Shown: positions 23,053 to 35,684, counted from the first letter of the stretch. The stretch is DNA of 64,000 nt from Aphidius gifuensis (GCF_014905175.1 NC_057792.1:9961101-10025100), one strand, 5' to 3'. Made by a program: numbers and translations. Notes: a model not told the origin generated them from the letters alone.

Positions 23053-24638
23053 AGTCCAATTCACAGGGCAAAATAAATTTTACACTTTAGGGCCTTTTTT
23101 TCCGATGGTGAAGCTTGAAAAACTTCTTGTCAAACCTCTATGCTGAATGTAATTCATAACTATATAGCTCATTTTTTCTGTGTTACGTTAGAGACGTTAG
23201 AGTTAGGCGGTGTCTCCACGCTATAGAGTGAAACCGGCAGAAGAAGTTCACGAGGTATGTTATGCGCATGCGCGAATATTGACGCACACAGAGACAAATT
23301 GTATGTCTGTGTGTACAAGAATTGTGAGTGGGGGAATAAAGCTGTTCACACAGATATACAATTTGCCTTTGTGTACTTCCATATTCGCGCATGTGCATAT
23401 ATGGTTTTTCATGATCTTCTTCTGCCGGTTTCACTCTAGAAATCTCATGCAAGTTCTTGCAGCAAGATCTTGCACGAAAAAATGGAACATGTTCATTGGC
23501 TGTGAGAGTCTTGCAAGGCTAATTTCCACCGGAATTCTAGTAAGTATTTAGTGATGATAGATCTTGCTGCAAGATCTTGCAAGCATTTCTATAACGTGGA
23601 CTGTGGAGACACCGCTTTCACATCGATCATATCCACTATACACAACCATTTACAAACAACAAAGGCGTGCTTAATCTGTCATTGCACTTGATTATCATGT
23701 GTTTGCTATTGTTGGAGCCCACTTGAAACATGAAGAAGAAGAAGAAGATAAACATAGAATATTACGTATTTATAATATGAGAAGAAATAATATGATTAGT
23801 AAAGTATCCAATCCATTTGATACGTTAGATGACAGAACTTTTCATAAATTATTTTAGGGAACTTACAATTTTTAAAATAATGTAATGAAACAAATTATAA
23901 ATTGTCTTTCCATAAAAGAAAAAACTTGATAAATATATTAATAATAATAGGTTACCAAAACAATTTTTTTTTCGAAGTTCTTCATATTAATATTGCTTTC
24001 TCTTATACTATTTTATCATTTTTTCAAATCTTATTTTCGAGCTTGGGTCAGTATAGCTCTAATCGCTCCAATTATTTACAATAAACATACATATGTCATA
24101 ACTTATAAAGTCATAGGGTGCATTCCTTTAATAAAAAATTTTTCTTCGTTTTGCAATTTTTCCCTGTAATACCGGCCAAAATTTTATAGAAAAAAGCTGT
24201 CTCTTGTAGTGGCAGTACTGGCACATGACATTATTTTTTTTGGCTTCCAATTATTAGATGGATAACTGTTCAATGTTTATATCAAACTGAAATAAATAGA
24301 AAATTGACTTGTTGTGATTGTTTGTTATTGTCACATAGCTCGTACCACACATTATCGTAAACTGTAAAGCCTGGAATATTGCATAGAGAAATTTATCACT
24401 TTTGTTATTGTTTCTAGTTTTTAGTCGGTATTACAGGGTGAAATTGCAAAACGAAAAAAAATTTTTTATTAAAGGAATGCACCCCAAATCATATATGATC
24501 GATGTGATCTCCAACGTAACAGAGAAAAAATGAGCTCTCTAGTCATGAATTACATTCAGCATAGAGGTTTGACAAAAAGTTTTTTAAGCGCCCTCATCGG
24601 AAAAAAAGGCCCTAAAGTGTAAAATTTATTTTGCCCTG
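23053..24638. mobile_element. Expanded family M-like element with ~140-bp arms carrying two nested elements
   Basis: Outer arms (AGTCCAATTCACAGGGCAAA ... GTCAAACCTCTATGCTGAAT) are mirrored at 24508-24638. Nested inside are a foldback at about 23200-23613 (GGCGGTGTCTCCACG mirrored by CGTGGACTGTGGAGACACCG, inner arms GTGAAACCGGCAGAAGAAG) and family W at 24116-24484. A direct GAAGAAGAAGAAGA run lies at 23731-23748. No host gene. Confidence 0.7.
24116..24484. mobile_element. Family W element, copy 1
   Basis: GGGTGCATTCCTTTAATAAA and its mirror ending GGAATGCACCC bound a ~370-bp element with subterminal ATACCGGCCAAAATTTTATA / TCGGTATTACAGGGTG. Copies lie at 26000-26598 (truncated) and 59369-59743 (complete, TSD ACG). 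Confidence 0.75.
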
Positions 24639-24674
24639 CACCCGTATCAAGGGGAAATTTTATACAATTTAAGG

Positions 24675-25530
24675 CAGTGTTGGGTAGGTAAGATACCTTG
24701 GTATCTTACGTATTAAGGAATACAAAATGTAAGATTGTATCTTACATCATCAGTTCATACATCGAGGTATCTTGCATTTGTGTTCCCAGTGCCTCCTACG
24801 AATAAAAATTGGAACCTTCATTTTCTAATTTTTTTCATTCGATAAATACATGTAATTCATTTATTAAATAAATGAAATTCAAAAACAAGCAGTAGCTAGG
24901 AAAAGATGTAGCTAAGGATTAATGTTGCTTAAAAAGAATTTCTTTTGGCAACTGTAATTCCTTAGCTCCATCTTTTCACTTAGTACTATTTTGGGATTTT
25001 TATTTAAAAATTAGTTATTTAAAATTAAAAGCAACATTAATTCCTTAAAACATAATTTTTTGCAACATTAATTTATGCTTCCACATCTTTTCATAGCTAC
25101 TGCTTTCAGACATTTTTAATTTTATTTGATAAATAAAAATTACATGCATTTATTTTTAAAATAAATAAAATTCCAAGGAAAAATATAGTATACAATTTCT
25201 TGGACATTTCCATCTTTTAAAATGGAAATGACATGTATATTATTTATTTAATAAATGAAAATGTCGAGGAAAAGCAGTAGCTAAATGGAGTAGAATGTAT
25301 AAATATTTATAATTCCTTAAAACTGGTTTTTCTTGATATTATATATATTTATATAACAAATAAATTACATGTACCAATATATATCGAGCAATAAGAACTA
25401 GTTGTCGAGTCGACAGTCAATAAGAATCTTCAAAATGGCGTCAGAGGTATCTTACAGTTTCTTACAGTATCTTACAGTATCTTACTGTAAGTGTATGAAA
25501 CCTCAAAAATCGACCATTTACCCATCACTG
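24675..25530. mobile_element. hAT-X copy 1, perfect 8-bp TSD, GTATCTTAC motif version
   Basis: CAGTGTTGGGTAGGTA and TACCCATCACTG are flanked by ATTTAAGG (24667-24674 and 25531-25538). CAGTGTTGGG ends with an 8-bp TSD are classic hAT. Subterminal zones carry many GTATCTTAC / GTAAGATAC copies. The centre (24840-25300) holds a piece of the inverted satellite. It is inserted into a family M copy starting at 24638. Confidence 0.9.
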
Positions 25531-25539
25531 ATTTAAGGC

Positions 25540-25951
25540 CAGGTGCTTAACTTCTAGTGACAAAATTGTGACTAGGTTTGCACCTCGAATTTTTGTCCCA
25601 CGATAACAATTTTATTTTTAATTGAATAACTTAAAAAAAATATATCAAAATGTTCAAAAAAATGGCACACGTGTCGGAAATTATGTCTCCAAGTGATGTA
25701 ATAAGTCTAAATAATTTTAATTATTGTTTTTTTGGCAGACTAGTTTGTCGTCCATGACTAAAATGAGTGTACATCTCAGTGATGGCCGACAAGCTAATCT
25801 GTCAAAAAACACAATTAAGTTATTGGACTTAATACGCTTGAAGACATATTCGACATTATACCATTGATATGGCACAGTCACTTATGTAAAATTGTTATCG
25901 TGAAGACAAAATTCAGTGCAAACTCACAATTTGTCACTAGGTAAGAACCTG
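25540..25951. mobile_element. Small inverted-end element CAGGTGCTTA...TAAGAACCTG
   Basis: CAGGTGCTTAACTTCTAGTG and CACTAGGTAAGAACCTG are inverted, with inner arms GACAAAATTGTGA and TCACAATTTGTC and a mirrored AAATTGTTATCGTG. It interrupts the same family M copy as hAT-X copy 1. No clear TSD. Confidence 0.55.
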
Positions 25952-25999
25952 CCCTAAAACTTTTGCCACTGATGGCGCTTATAAAATTTTTTTTATATA

Positions 26000-26598
26000 G
26001 GGTGCATTCCTTTGATAAAAAATTTTTTTTCACTCTGCAATTTCGCTTTGTAATACCGACAAATAGCTAGAAACAGAAACAATGACAAAAGTGATAAAAT
26101 TCTCTATGTAATATCCCAGACTTTACTAATGTCTAGTACGACCTATGTGACAATAACAAGCAAGTACAACAAGTCTATTTTCTATTTATTTGAGTTTGAA
26201 ATAAACATTGAACTGTCATTAAGGTTATTCTTCCAATAATTGAAACACTGAAATATAATAAAACTGGAAGGTGAACTCCTATGCTTAGCCAATGCACGGA
26301 TTGTCGCTAGAGATAGCAATATATTGGATGGCTTTCCCTCTCACTCACGCATGCGCACATTAAATCTTGTACAGTCAACGTCAAAACAAACTAGTACTAC
26401 ACGATATAAAAGTTACATTATATTTCAGTACAGTCTTAACCAACTTTAGTTGACGTGACTGTACCGACAAGGACAAAAGCCCATCCATTGAATCTCTCTC
26501 TCGGCGACGCTAAGTTCGGCTTCCAGTTTTATTATATTTCAGTGAATTGAAACCAAAAAAAGAATAATGTCATGTGCCAGTAGTGCCACTACAAGAAA
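26000..26598. mobile_element. Truncated family W copy interrupted by a 299-bp hAT-like MITE
   Basis: The left end GGTGCATTCCTTTGATAAA is present, while the right end is missing where family M begins at 26603. Nested at 26246-26544 is a complete MITE with ends CACTGAAATATAATAAAACT and AGTTTTATTATATTTCAGTG and perfect 8-bp TSDs AATTGAAA at 26238-26245 and 26545-26552. Confidence 0.8.
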
Positions 26599-26602
26599 CC
26601 TG

Positions 26603-28360
26603 CACCCGTATTCCCAGGGCAAATTTTATACAATTTAGGGCTTTTTTTTGCGACTGATGGCACTTGTCAAATTTTTTTTTTCTATATAGATTTTACATAC
26701 AAAAGCTTCACAAGCTCCGCCAGTGGAGGAAAAAAGCCCTAAATTGTAATGCCCTGACAGTGTTGGGTAGGTATGATACCGGTGTATCATACAGCAGTAT
26801 CATACACTGTATCATACAGTATGATACATCTCCATTAACATACGCCATGTATCATACATTAAGAGCGCCTCTACATTTCACTTTTTAAACTATTTTACTG
26901 ACGCCATTTTGCCTATCCGCCATTATACCATATATGTAATACTACATATATGCATTATACACATATTTGGCGCCCAAAAACAATATGTTAACATCCAACA
27001 TAATATGTAATCTCAAGAATTTATTAATATTCATTAATAAATCAACTAACGAAAAATGATTGTGTGTATTTTACTTGAATAATCTCAAAAATTACAATAA
27101 AAAAATGAGATAATAGCCATGATATGTGGGCAAGGAGGGTTTTGACAAGTTCTAAGGAACATCATGAAATGCCAAGAAAAAAGATAGTTTCATTAGCTTG
27201 CAAAAAAAAAATAATAAATACAGTAATTATGAGATTATAATCACACAGATAATTCAACTCAATAATCACTTAATATCACAAATATATTTTCCCTGTCGTT
27301 CTTCATGAGAAACGTATTATATTAATCTGGGAGACCTATTTGCCAAGTTGACCTCTTTCATCATATTAGCATACTTGAATATATTCCAGGCGAACTCATG
27401 AGTCAATTTTTTAAAGAAGTCATAATAATAACTGTTGAATCATTTTCTCGTATAATGTTTTAATTCTAATAAAACTTTTTATACACGTTAGCTGTGTTCG
27501 ATGGTCGTCTCGGCTCAGTTCCGTCTCACTTACGGCTCACTTATGGCGCTAGCGACGTACGGTTGTTTGAAGAACTACAAAGGCACAAAATCTCAATACA
27601 GGTGCTTATCTATATCATCACTGTATCAATGCTTCAATAAATATTGTTTATTTACTTTATGCAAACAGTGTCATCATAATAATCTATTACAATGAGTTGA
27701 TAAATATATAATCAAAATGAATATAGAAAATATAATTCAGGTGAGAGCAAATAGTGAATGAAAGAAATAAAAATGAAAATACAAATTTTGGAGATGGAAT
27801 TATTATCTGTGCTATTGAACAATAATTTTTTATCTTTCATACATAGGAAATAGATGAAAACAATCAAAATAATATTATGAACTCATTTTGTTATTACAAA
27901 ATTAAAGTTTTAATAAATAACAATAAATTTTGAAACGACAACGAACAACAACAACAATCGTCATTTCGTCAATCAACAATATTTATTGGGGCATTGATAC
28001 AGTGATGATATAGATAGGCACCTGTATTGAGATTTTGTGCCTTTGTAGTTCTTCAAACAACCGTACGTCGCTAGCGCCATAAGTGAGTCGTAAGTGAGAC
28101 GGAACTGAGCCGAGACGACCATCGAACACAGCTGTTGATGAATTTATTTATTATTTATCGTGTAATAAAAAAAAAAGTTTGACAGCTGTGTACAGTGGTG
28201 TGAGTGAGAGTTTGATAAATCATTTAGTTCATTTTATAAAAAAAGAGGGCACTTTCAACTATCATACACTTTATGTAGTATGATACGTATCATACGTATG
28301 ATTGTATGATACCCCGAAAATCGTCGAATTACCCATCACTGTGCCCTGTGAACATGGGTG
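26603..28360. mobile_element. Family M MITE split by hAT-X copy 2, itself split by a GCTGTGTTCG element
   Basis: CACCCGTATTCCCAGGGC at the left and CCCTGTGAACATGGGTG at the right are flanked by CTG (26600-26602 and 28361-28363). hAT-X copy 2 occupies 26758-28341 with TSD TGCCCTGA / TGCCCTGT. Within it, 27491-28133 is a second GCTGTGTTCG element whose arms match 20385-20815. The order of insertion is therefore M, then hAT-X, then GCTGTGTTCG. The hAT-X filler at 27000-27490 and 28140-28280 has no frame I can name. Confidence 0.88.
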
Positions 28361-28692
28361 CTGAATGCTGATCATTTGGCAAGTTGGCAATTCTGTCTAT
28401 GAGAAATTTCTTTGTAATTTAGAGAATAATACTAGATATAATACTAATACCGTATTCACCTGAGAAAGACGGGATTATTGAATTTCTTTGAAGATTTTGT
28501 AAATATTTTATTTAGTATCTCCGTGTGATTGTAGAACGTACGAACTTATATGAGAACGTAGTTTTTTGGTCAATTCATTAAATGCTGTTCTAAAAACGTT
28601 CGTGTGGTGTTGGTCAAAGCTGACAATTGAAAAAAAAACCGACGTTTGCGGGGCAGAAGGCACAGTTTCTGTAATGGCCGTCGTATCATGAA
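28361..28692 (+). promoter_or_regulatory. Striatin 5' flank and probable 5' UTR with two tiny upstream reading frames
   Basis: This is non-repetitive DNA between the last element and the striatin start. Two short upstream frames precede it. ATG at 28674 encodes five codons ending TGA at 28689-28691. ATG at 28688 encodes two codons ending at 28696, so its TGA overlaps the candidate main ATG (ATGA at 28693-28696). Such an arrangement can favour reinitiation or lower translation. The transcription start is not visible. Confidence 0.45.
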
Positions 28693-31600
28693 ATGAAGGT
28701 ACCTAGCCAGTTTTGCGATCCTATAATGGAAGAAAATTCTAGCTCAGTTTCTCAAAACCACAACGGGCCCTTGTCAAGCGGTGTTAATGTATCAGTGGCC
28801 AATGATAAACATCAAAACAGTGACAACTCAAGTGGAAACGGTGGTAAGGACCAAAAATCACAATACTCAATGCCTGGTATCCTTCACTTTATCCAACATG
28901 AGTGGGCTCGCTTCGAACTTGATAGATCACAGTGGGAACTTGATAGGGCTGAATTTCAGGTTTGTTGTGTCATCATTCAATACTATTTATACTATTAATA
29001 CTTTTGAAAAACGTAGATACGATTCGATATATACATCATTATTTAGACGGCCTATTTTCAATTTATGGAATTCGTTAGTACGAGTCATAGTTCGAGTATT
29101 TTCTACTGTCTCGAATATTTTTTTGAATGAACAAATGAGTCGGTTCGCTCCATTTAACTTGTTTTAGGTGTGACACGGAAAGATTCTTAGTTGTTTTTGA
29201 TATCTTGAATAAAATGTAGCGTTGGCTATGTCCTGCTGAAGCCACGTTAGATAAGCTTCAATCAAATCGAGTTTCAAATTACTGCTTTGTTAATTTCTTT
29301 CTCGGTTTTTTTCAATTACAAGTCGGCTACGTCGAGAGATATGGCTATCATGTATATAAACAACTAAGTTCCGTCTATTTGGTCATTATTTGACTACATC
29401 AAATCAGTTTTTTTTTTTTTTCATTTCTATTTGAAATAGAAACATCTTCTATTGTTCATATTAATATCATAGTTTATGAAAACAATAAGTTAATCGTTTC
29501 ATACTAATTTTGATTAATTCAAATTATAGGCTAGAATAGCTTTTCTTCAAGGCGAAAGAAAAGCTCAAGAAAATTTGAAAAATGATTTAGTGAGACGAAT
29601 CAAAATGCTCGAGTATGCTTTAAAACAAGAGAGGTGAGATCTATTGAAAAGTGACTCATGAACATATAAATATTTGATAGATTGATGATGAACTTTCATA
29701 ATATAATTTTTGTTTTAAGAGCGAAATGTCATATACTCAAGTATGGAACAGATTTGGTTATTCAAGATGATGTGAAACAACCACTTTATGAAGAAAGTGG
29801 CACAGTTGGAGGTTCAGAAGGTGATGTTGGCGATGGTGAAGCTCCTTTCACGTCAGTAAGCAACATTACATGGAAAGAAGGGCGGCAGCTTTTAAGAGAG
29901 TAATATGAATCTCAAAAATAATAATTACCATAAACAAAAATAAAGATTTTGATAAAAAAAAAGACTAATATCGTTTATAGGTATCTTCAAGAGATCGGGT
30001 ATACTGACACTATTATTGATGTTAGGTCAAATAGAGTTAGATCATTGCTTGGATTAAATAATATCACAAATTCAGAAGACATAAATACGCCAGCTTCAAA
30101 TGGCAATGAAACCTCGAATAAACGTTCATGGGAAAATCAAGGCCGTCGAACAAGTAAAAAGGTAGAGGTAAATCGAATCAGCATGTTTATATTATTTTAT
30201 TTGTAAAATTCACTCATTGTTTAACTAGTTTTAATTCATTTCATAGTATTACTTTAATAAAAAATCGTGTTGCCTATGACTATACTTAAATATGATTTAA
30301 TGTACTAAATGTAGTTGGAAATTTTTGATTATTATTTAGTTATAAGAACTCATAAAAACTTATTAACAAAATTATGACAGCTACTGCTAGGTAGGTCATT
30401 TACTACAAAAGATGAAAATGTTTATTAGTGTTGCTTTAGAACTTGACATTATTAAAAATTACATCATGAGACGCTGATGTAAACGCTGATTAAATTTATA
30501 CGTTTTTAAACATATTTCTTAGTTGTAGAGTTCCACCAAGAAAAACTTACATTCATTGGATGCTAGGCTTAAAAAGTTATAAATTTGATTAATCTTTCGT
30601 GAAAAAAAAATTTAACAAGGTATATGATAAAAAATGATTATAGAAGCTGTCTTTTGAAAAAATAAAAATTTTTGATACTTTTATTTATTCACGACCAATA
30701 TTGTTTAGGCTATTTCAAATAGCCTAAACATTTAACGAGATTCACATTATTTTTTTATAAATAATAAACTGACGTTAGATAATTTTATTGACATTTTTTT
30801 CTGTTGCAGCTTTTCTTTGTTACGGTCGTAAATGATCAATCTTTCGTAAATAGCCATAATATTCATTAATTAACCCGTAGATATTGACGTAATTTTTATA
30901 ACTTGTTATTTACAGCAACAACCTACCTCTATTGCTGAGGCAATGATACTTGATACGGAAGCGTCGGTTATGGCGAATTTTGAGTTTCTTGCTCACACAG
31001 ACATTGATATGGAAGAAGAAGAAGTTGAAGTGGAGGAGGCACTCTATGAAACTGATGGAGATATCAAATCAAACAAGGTATAAAGCGAACGACTTTTCAT
31101 ATTAACGCACATATATAGAAATTTGAAAAATAATGAGAAGTTCAAACAATAGCGGAGAATCAATTTTTTATTAATTCAGAATTTTTTCTGAATTAATAAA
31201 AAATTGATTGTATCAATTATTGATTCAAAAACTAACCATAAAAATTTCGAATCTTCAGTGTGTCTAGGTTGGCAATGCAAAAAGTAACTGTGTATAAGCA
31301 AAGGCATTATTTTGAGTCTACCTTAGTTCTTAATTTTTTATATTTTTTTTATAAACGAAGAAGTTTCATGTTTTATAATTGAATTATTTTCAAGACGTCT
31401 ATGATATTGGGTGAGGATGTTGATGCAGAAGCTGAAGAAGTTTTAAACGAGTTGAATCTTCTTACGGAAGCTGAGGAATCTTTACCTGGATCTATAATTC
31501 ATGTTGATGTTGATTCAAATAAGTGGAATAGTGAGTTTTTTTTATACAATTGATAAGTTTGCTTTCTGACTTACAAGCTTAGTTCAATTTATGTAACTAC

Positions 31601-33371
31601 TACCCGAATATAATTCGTTTATTTATTTTTTTTTTTTGTTTAGACGCAATGCGCAGATCAATGCAACCAGATACTCAACGCTCTGGAGAAGAAGGCGACT
31701 CAGCATTGGGTCTTGGAGAGCTAGCTCAATTAACTGTTAACAATGATGCCGAGGTAACCTACGATGTAAGCCAATTTTGAGCCAATGGATTAAAAGTAGA
31801 ATGACTATATTATTATTAATAGCAATTTTTATTATCATCAAAGCAGATATTTTTTCCGTTTTTTAGAAGAAATTTTGAACAATTTAATATTGATATTACA
31901 GATGGCAGCGACAAAAGAGACATTTAGGAAGACTTGGAATGCAAAGTATACGTTGCGCTCCCACTTTGACTGTGTTAGATCTCTTGTCTTCCATCCAACA
32001 GATCCAGTGTTAATAACTGCAAGTGATGATCACACATTAAAACTTTGGAATTTACAAAAAACCGTGCCAGCAAAAAAATCCGCATCACTGGACGTCGAAC
32101 CGTTATACACGTTTAGATCTCACACTGGACCAGTCTTATGTCTAGCCATGTGCAACACCGGAAGTCGTTGTTATAGTGGAGGAATTGACGGCAAGATTCA
32201 TTGCTGGTCGGTTCCTTCCGGCAATATTGATCCATATGACTCTTATGAGCCTGGAATTTTAGGCCAATCATTGTCTGGGCACACGGATGCTGTTTGGGGA
32301 CTTAGTATGTACCATCCAAAATCACAGTTACTGTCAGTTAGTGCAGATGGTACAGTCAAACTTTGGAACTCTCAAAGTAAAGTGCCACTTTTGAATACAT
32401 ATGCATCTGAGCAGGATGGTATTCCAACATCTGTTGATTTTGTTAGAGATGAGTGCCATAAACTTGTAGTTGCATACGAAGGGGCATGTGTCGTTTTTGA
32501 TGCGGAAACTGGCTCAATTGTCTCTCGGTTGGAGGGTCACGGGACAAAAGGTGTTAACCGAGTTGTTGCTCATCCAATTCAGCCACTTATTATAGCTGCT
32601 TATGAAGATCGACATATTAGATTTTATGACCATCGCTCGGCTACACTCGCTCATGCCATGGTTGCCCATTTAGATGCCGTTACTAGTCTCGCTGTTGATC
32701 CTCATGGACTTTACTTGTTATCTGGCAGTAAGTTTCATTATTAATTATTATTTATTGCAAAATAATTCGGTCTTTATTTATTGTTATGACAACGCGTAGT
32801 TCAAATTGTTTTCTGTAATTTTTTCTTCTGTTGACTAATATACAAAGAAAAATTTTAATTAATTTAATTGAATTTATATAAAAATTCGTTTTTTGAAAAG
32901 TCGAAACCACCAAAAAATGGATTTTGTCGATAAAAACTTGTTTTATTACATAGTTGATACATTGGCGCAATTTTTTCGATTTATTTGAGATTTAATCATT
33001 GTCTTATTGAATAATTTCATATAGTTTTTCGGATCCTGGATTATAAATATCAAAACAGTATTGCAATACTTGTACTTCAACTCATGGCGGTATTATTAAT
33101 CTATGACACACAAAACATCAAGTGGGACAATAAGTCTCGAATTAACACGAAAAATTAGCTAACGTGTTAAGACTAACAGTAACTTATATGTTTTTTCGAA
33201 GGTCATGACTGCAGCATAAGATTATGGAATATGGATAACAAGACTTGCGTACAGGAGATCACTGCTCACCGCAAAAAGTTTGATGAAAGTATTCTAGATG
33301 TAGCATTTCATCCGTCGCTACCATTCATTGCCAGTGCAGGAGCTGATGCTCTAGCCAAAGTTTTCGTGTAA
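28693..33371 (+). CDS. Cka: Striatin / connector of kinase to AP-1 (STRIPAK scaffold)
   Basis: Coding exons are 28693-28959, 29530-29633, 29720-29899, 29981-30167, 30916-31077, 31395-31530, 31644-31765, 31902-32727 and 33202-33371. All introns are GT-AG and the join gives an uninterrupted 717-residue protein. Residues ~60-75 hold the striatin signature MPGILHFIQHEWARFEL, overlapping the caveolin-binding motif, and lead into a coiled coil (~60-125) that in this family dimerises and binds PP2A. GRQLLREYLQEIGYTDTI follows at ~180, then an acidic linker. Seven WD40 repeats run from ~400 to the end (SDDHTLKLWNL, SADGTVKLWN, HDCSIRLWN). Striatins are cytoplasmic regulatory subunits of PP2A that assemble STRIPAK with Mob4 and GCKIII kinases, acting in Hippo, JNK and Ras signalling. 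ATG 28726 (MEENSSS) is an alternative start. Exon 7 has two usable donors (31754 and 31766) differing by four codons. An AATAAA lies at 33410. Confidence 0.96.
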
Positions 33372-35318
33372 ATGACATAAAATGAAAAAGCAACACCCAT
33401 GAAAAGTAAAATAAAAAATCCAATGGATAAACGTCGTTGATATTATATGAAAATGAATCATGTAAAGTGGATTTTGTACTGATGTTTAATTTTTTGTTTT
33501 GTAACTTAGCTTGTACATGTTCTGTCTTTCCATAATACATTTTCCAATATTTCGTTGAATTATTCTCCCAAGTCATGAAATTTCAAAAAGAAATATAGAC
33601 AAAAATTCAATATAGAAATAACTTGAGGAAAAACATTGAATTATAGTCATTGTTTTGAAACTGTCTATCTAAAAAAAAGTTTTTGACGGATATTTAAATT
33701 ATTATATTACATATTAATATTAAGACAAATAAAAACTTATAGGAAAATATAAATCCTAACTTGTAGTATCAAAATCGACAGAAAAAAATTGGATAAGCTT
33801 TATTCAAGTATTAATTTTATCCGATACTGAGACATCAATAATCTTATTAGACTCAATTCAGTGAGTAGAGTTGAAGAATAGAATTAAATTCTGATAAAGA
33901 GCGCGTAGGGCCCTTTCCAGACCCTGATAAATGCAATGTGTATAGGTATAGTTCTTTGAAACTGTAAAGTGAATTTGGATAATTGAAATCGAAAATTTAC
34001 GATAAAAACTAATTATCAATGAATAGAAATGAATAATAAAAACTATACAGTAATAATTCAATATATAAAAAAAGGTCACTCCCTCTGATGTAAAAGTTTT
34101 AAAAACACTGCCGCAGTAACGTAATATCTATTGCAGTGCTGTTGCATAGCTATTTGAGTTTTTTTTTAAAACGTTTGAATGAATAATAATTTCGGAATTG
34201 ATAATACTCTTTCATAAAACTATGCATATCCTGAAGCTTTCACAAAAAAAGAAATTAATATTCTACTATTACACTATTCATGCATTATACCTGAAATAAA
34301 ACAGTCTTATATAGTATCTATGATGAATACAATAATAAATAAAACTAATAATAAATAAATCGTAATAAAATAACTATACATTAAAAAAAAAAAATACTTA
34401 ACTGCTACAATTAATTACAATGAATTATAAACGTGTGTCTTGCTGTAATATATTGTAATAAAAAATAATGATACAATAGAGGAGAAAAAAAAATACTATT
34501 GTAATCTGATGAAGTTGAATATCGTATTTAAATTATTAATAGGGTTGGTCCACAAATTTAAGAAAAATTAATTTTTATGATTTTTGTAAAATATAAGTTA
34601 GAAAAATTTTTTTAGCAATGCAAAATTTGTTTTGACTCCATAGTCTAATTAAGCTCTAAACTTCACAATACGCTTTTTGGTTGAGCGCACTTGGTTCGAA
34701 CGTAAGTAAATCAAGAGTGAAGAGGCACGGTAGTGCCCAGTAGTGCCTCGAGTCAAGTATGTATGATAGTCCGTGAGCTGATGGCAAAAAAACTAGACAC
34801 AACTATTTGTTCAGTGGTAGTCCTTGAGTTCAAAAACACGTTGCACCTACTCCCTACCGTTTTGATTGGTAACCGTCCACAGGTAACTGGTAAGCCAGGT
34901 GAAAATCCGATAATTCAGACAGCTCATAATTACTTAATTTTTTGTTTAATACTTTTAATTTTATTATATTAATTTAATTTTAAAATCCCTATTAAATTAA
35001 TTGGTAACTGACGAACATATTAATTTTTGAAAATTGAAAAAAATACAAATTGTAAGATACGTTAAAAATAGTAGGCGAGCTAGGTTATTTTTTTAAAATG
35101 TATTTCAAATATAAAAAAAAAATCCCTACCAAAGAAAAAATTCTTGAAGGAGTACCTCTGCGATAATCGAAATAGAAAGCTTACATTAGGAAAAAGCGTA
35201 GTGTTAATAGCAATAAAAAGTCTATATCGGAGCCCGAAATTTTTGCCTGATACTGTACAAATTCCAGCCAATCACGGCCAAGTTGTGTTCAAGAAAACGC
35301 TCCGATAAATGTGTACTT
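33372..35318. other. Striatin 3' flank and intergenic DNA
   Basis: Candidate poly(A) signals AATAAA lie at 33410 and near 33727. A GC-richer patch at 34690-34920 includes AAGAGGCACGGTAGTGCC and GTGCCTCGAGTCAAGTATG, words also found at 59786-59822, so it is probably a repeat fragment. No gene is seen. Confidence 0.4.
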
Positions 35319-35667
35319 AGGTGTGTTCGTTCACTATTCACACCGAGCGTATGCACGGAGCGTATGCAAGGAAGCGCTAGAGTTTTGCGGTCATTTGAAG
35401 AAACTTTAGTAACTAAAATTTACTAAAATATTCGTTATTTTCAGTCATTGTGTTTATTTAGTTAATTTAATAATTTTTTCTCAGACGCAAGAACAAATTA
35501 CCAATTAATAATAATGAAAGAGAGCGAAAGAACTGGAAAAAACGAATAGCAATAAATAAATAGTAAATTTTAGTTACTACAGTTTCTTCAAATGACCGCA
35601 AAACGCTAGCGCTTCCTTGCATACGCTCCGTGCATACGCTCGGTGTGAAAAGTGAACGAACACACCT
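35319..35667. mobile_element. AGGTGTGTTCG element, 3-bp CTT TSD, related to the GCTGTGTTCG family
   Basis: AGGTGTGTTCGTTCACTATT and AGTGAACGAACACACCT bound ~110-bp arms (ACCGAGCGTATGCACGGAGC, AAGGAAGCGCTAG, TTTGAAGAAACT). CTT flanks both sides (35316-35318 and 35668-35670). The order GTGTTCG - GCGCTAG - TTTGAAGAA is shared with the elements at 20385 and 27491, indicating one superfamily. Confidence 0.82.
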
Positions 35668-35684
35668 CTTATGTTTGCCCCGCA

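Noticed and set aside
23183..23551. Overlapping frames on both strands (89-113 codons)
   Set aside because: They span the arms of the GGCGGTGTCTCCACG foldback and mirror each other.
31875..32744. A single 289-codon WD40 gene
   Set aside because: It is exon 8 of striatin plus flanking intron bases. Splice sites at 31902 and 32727 join it to coiled-coil exons upstream and the last WD repeat downstream.
34733..34972. 79-codon frame in a GC-richer patch
   Set aside because: No recognisable motifs, and part of it (GAGGCACGGTAGTGCC) is shared with 59786-59822, suggesting a repeat fragment.
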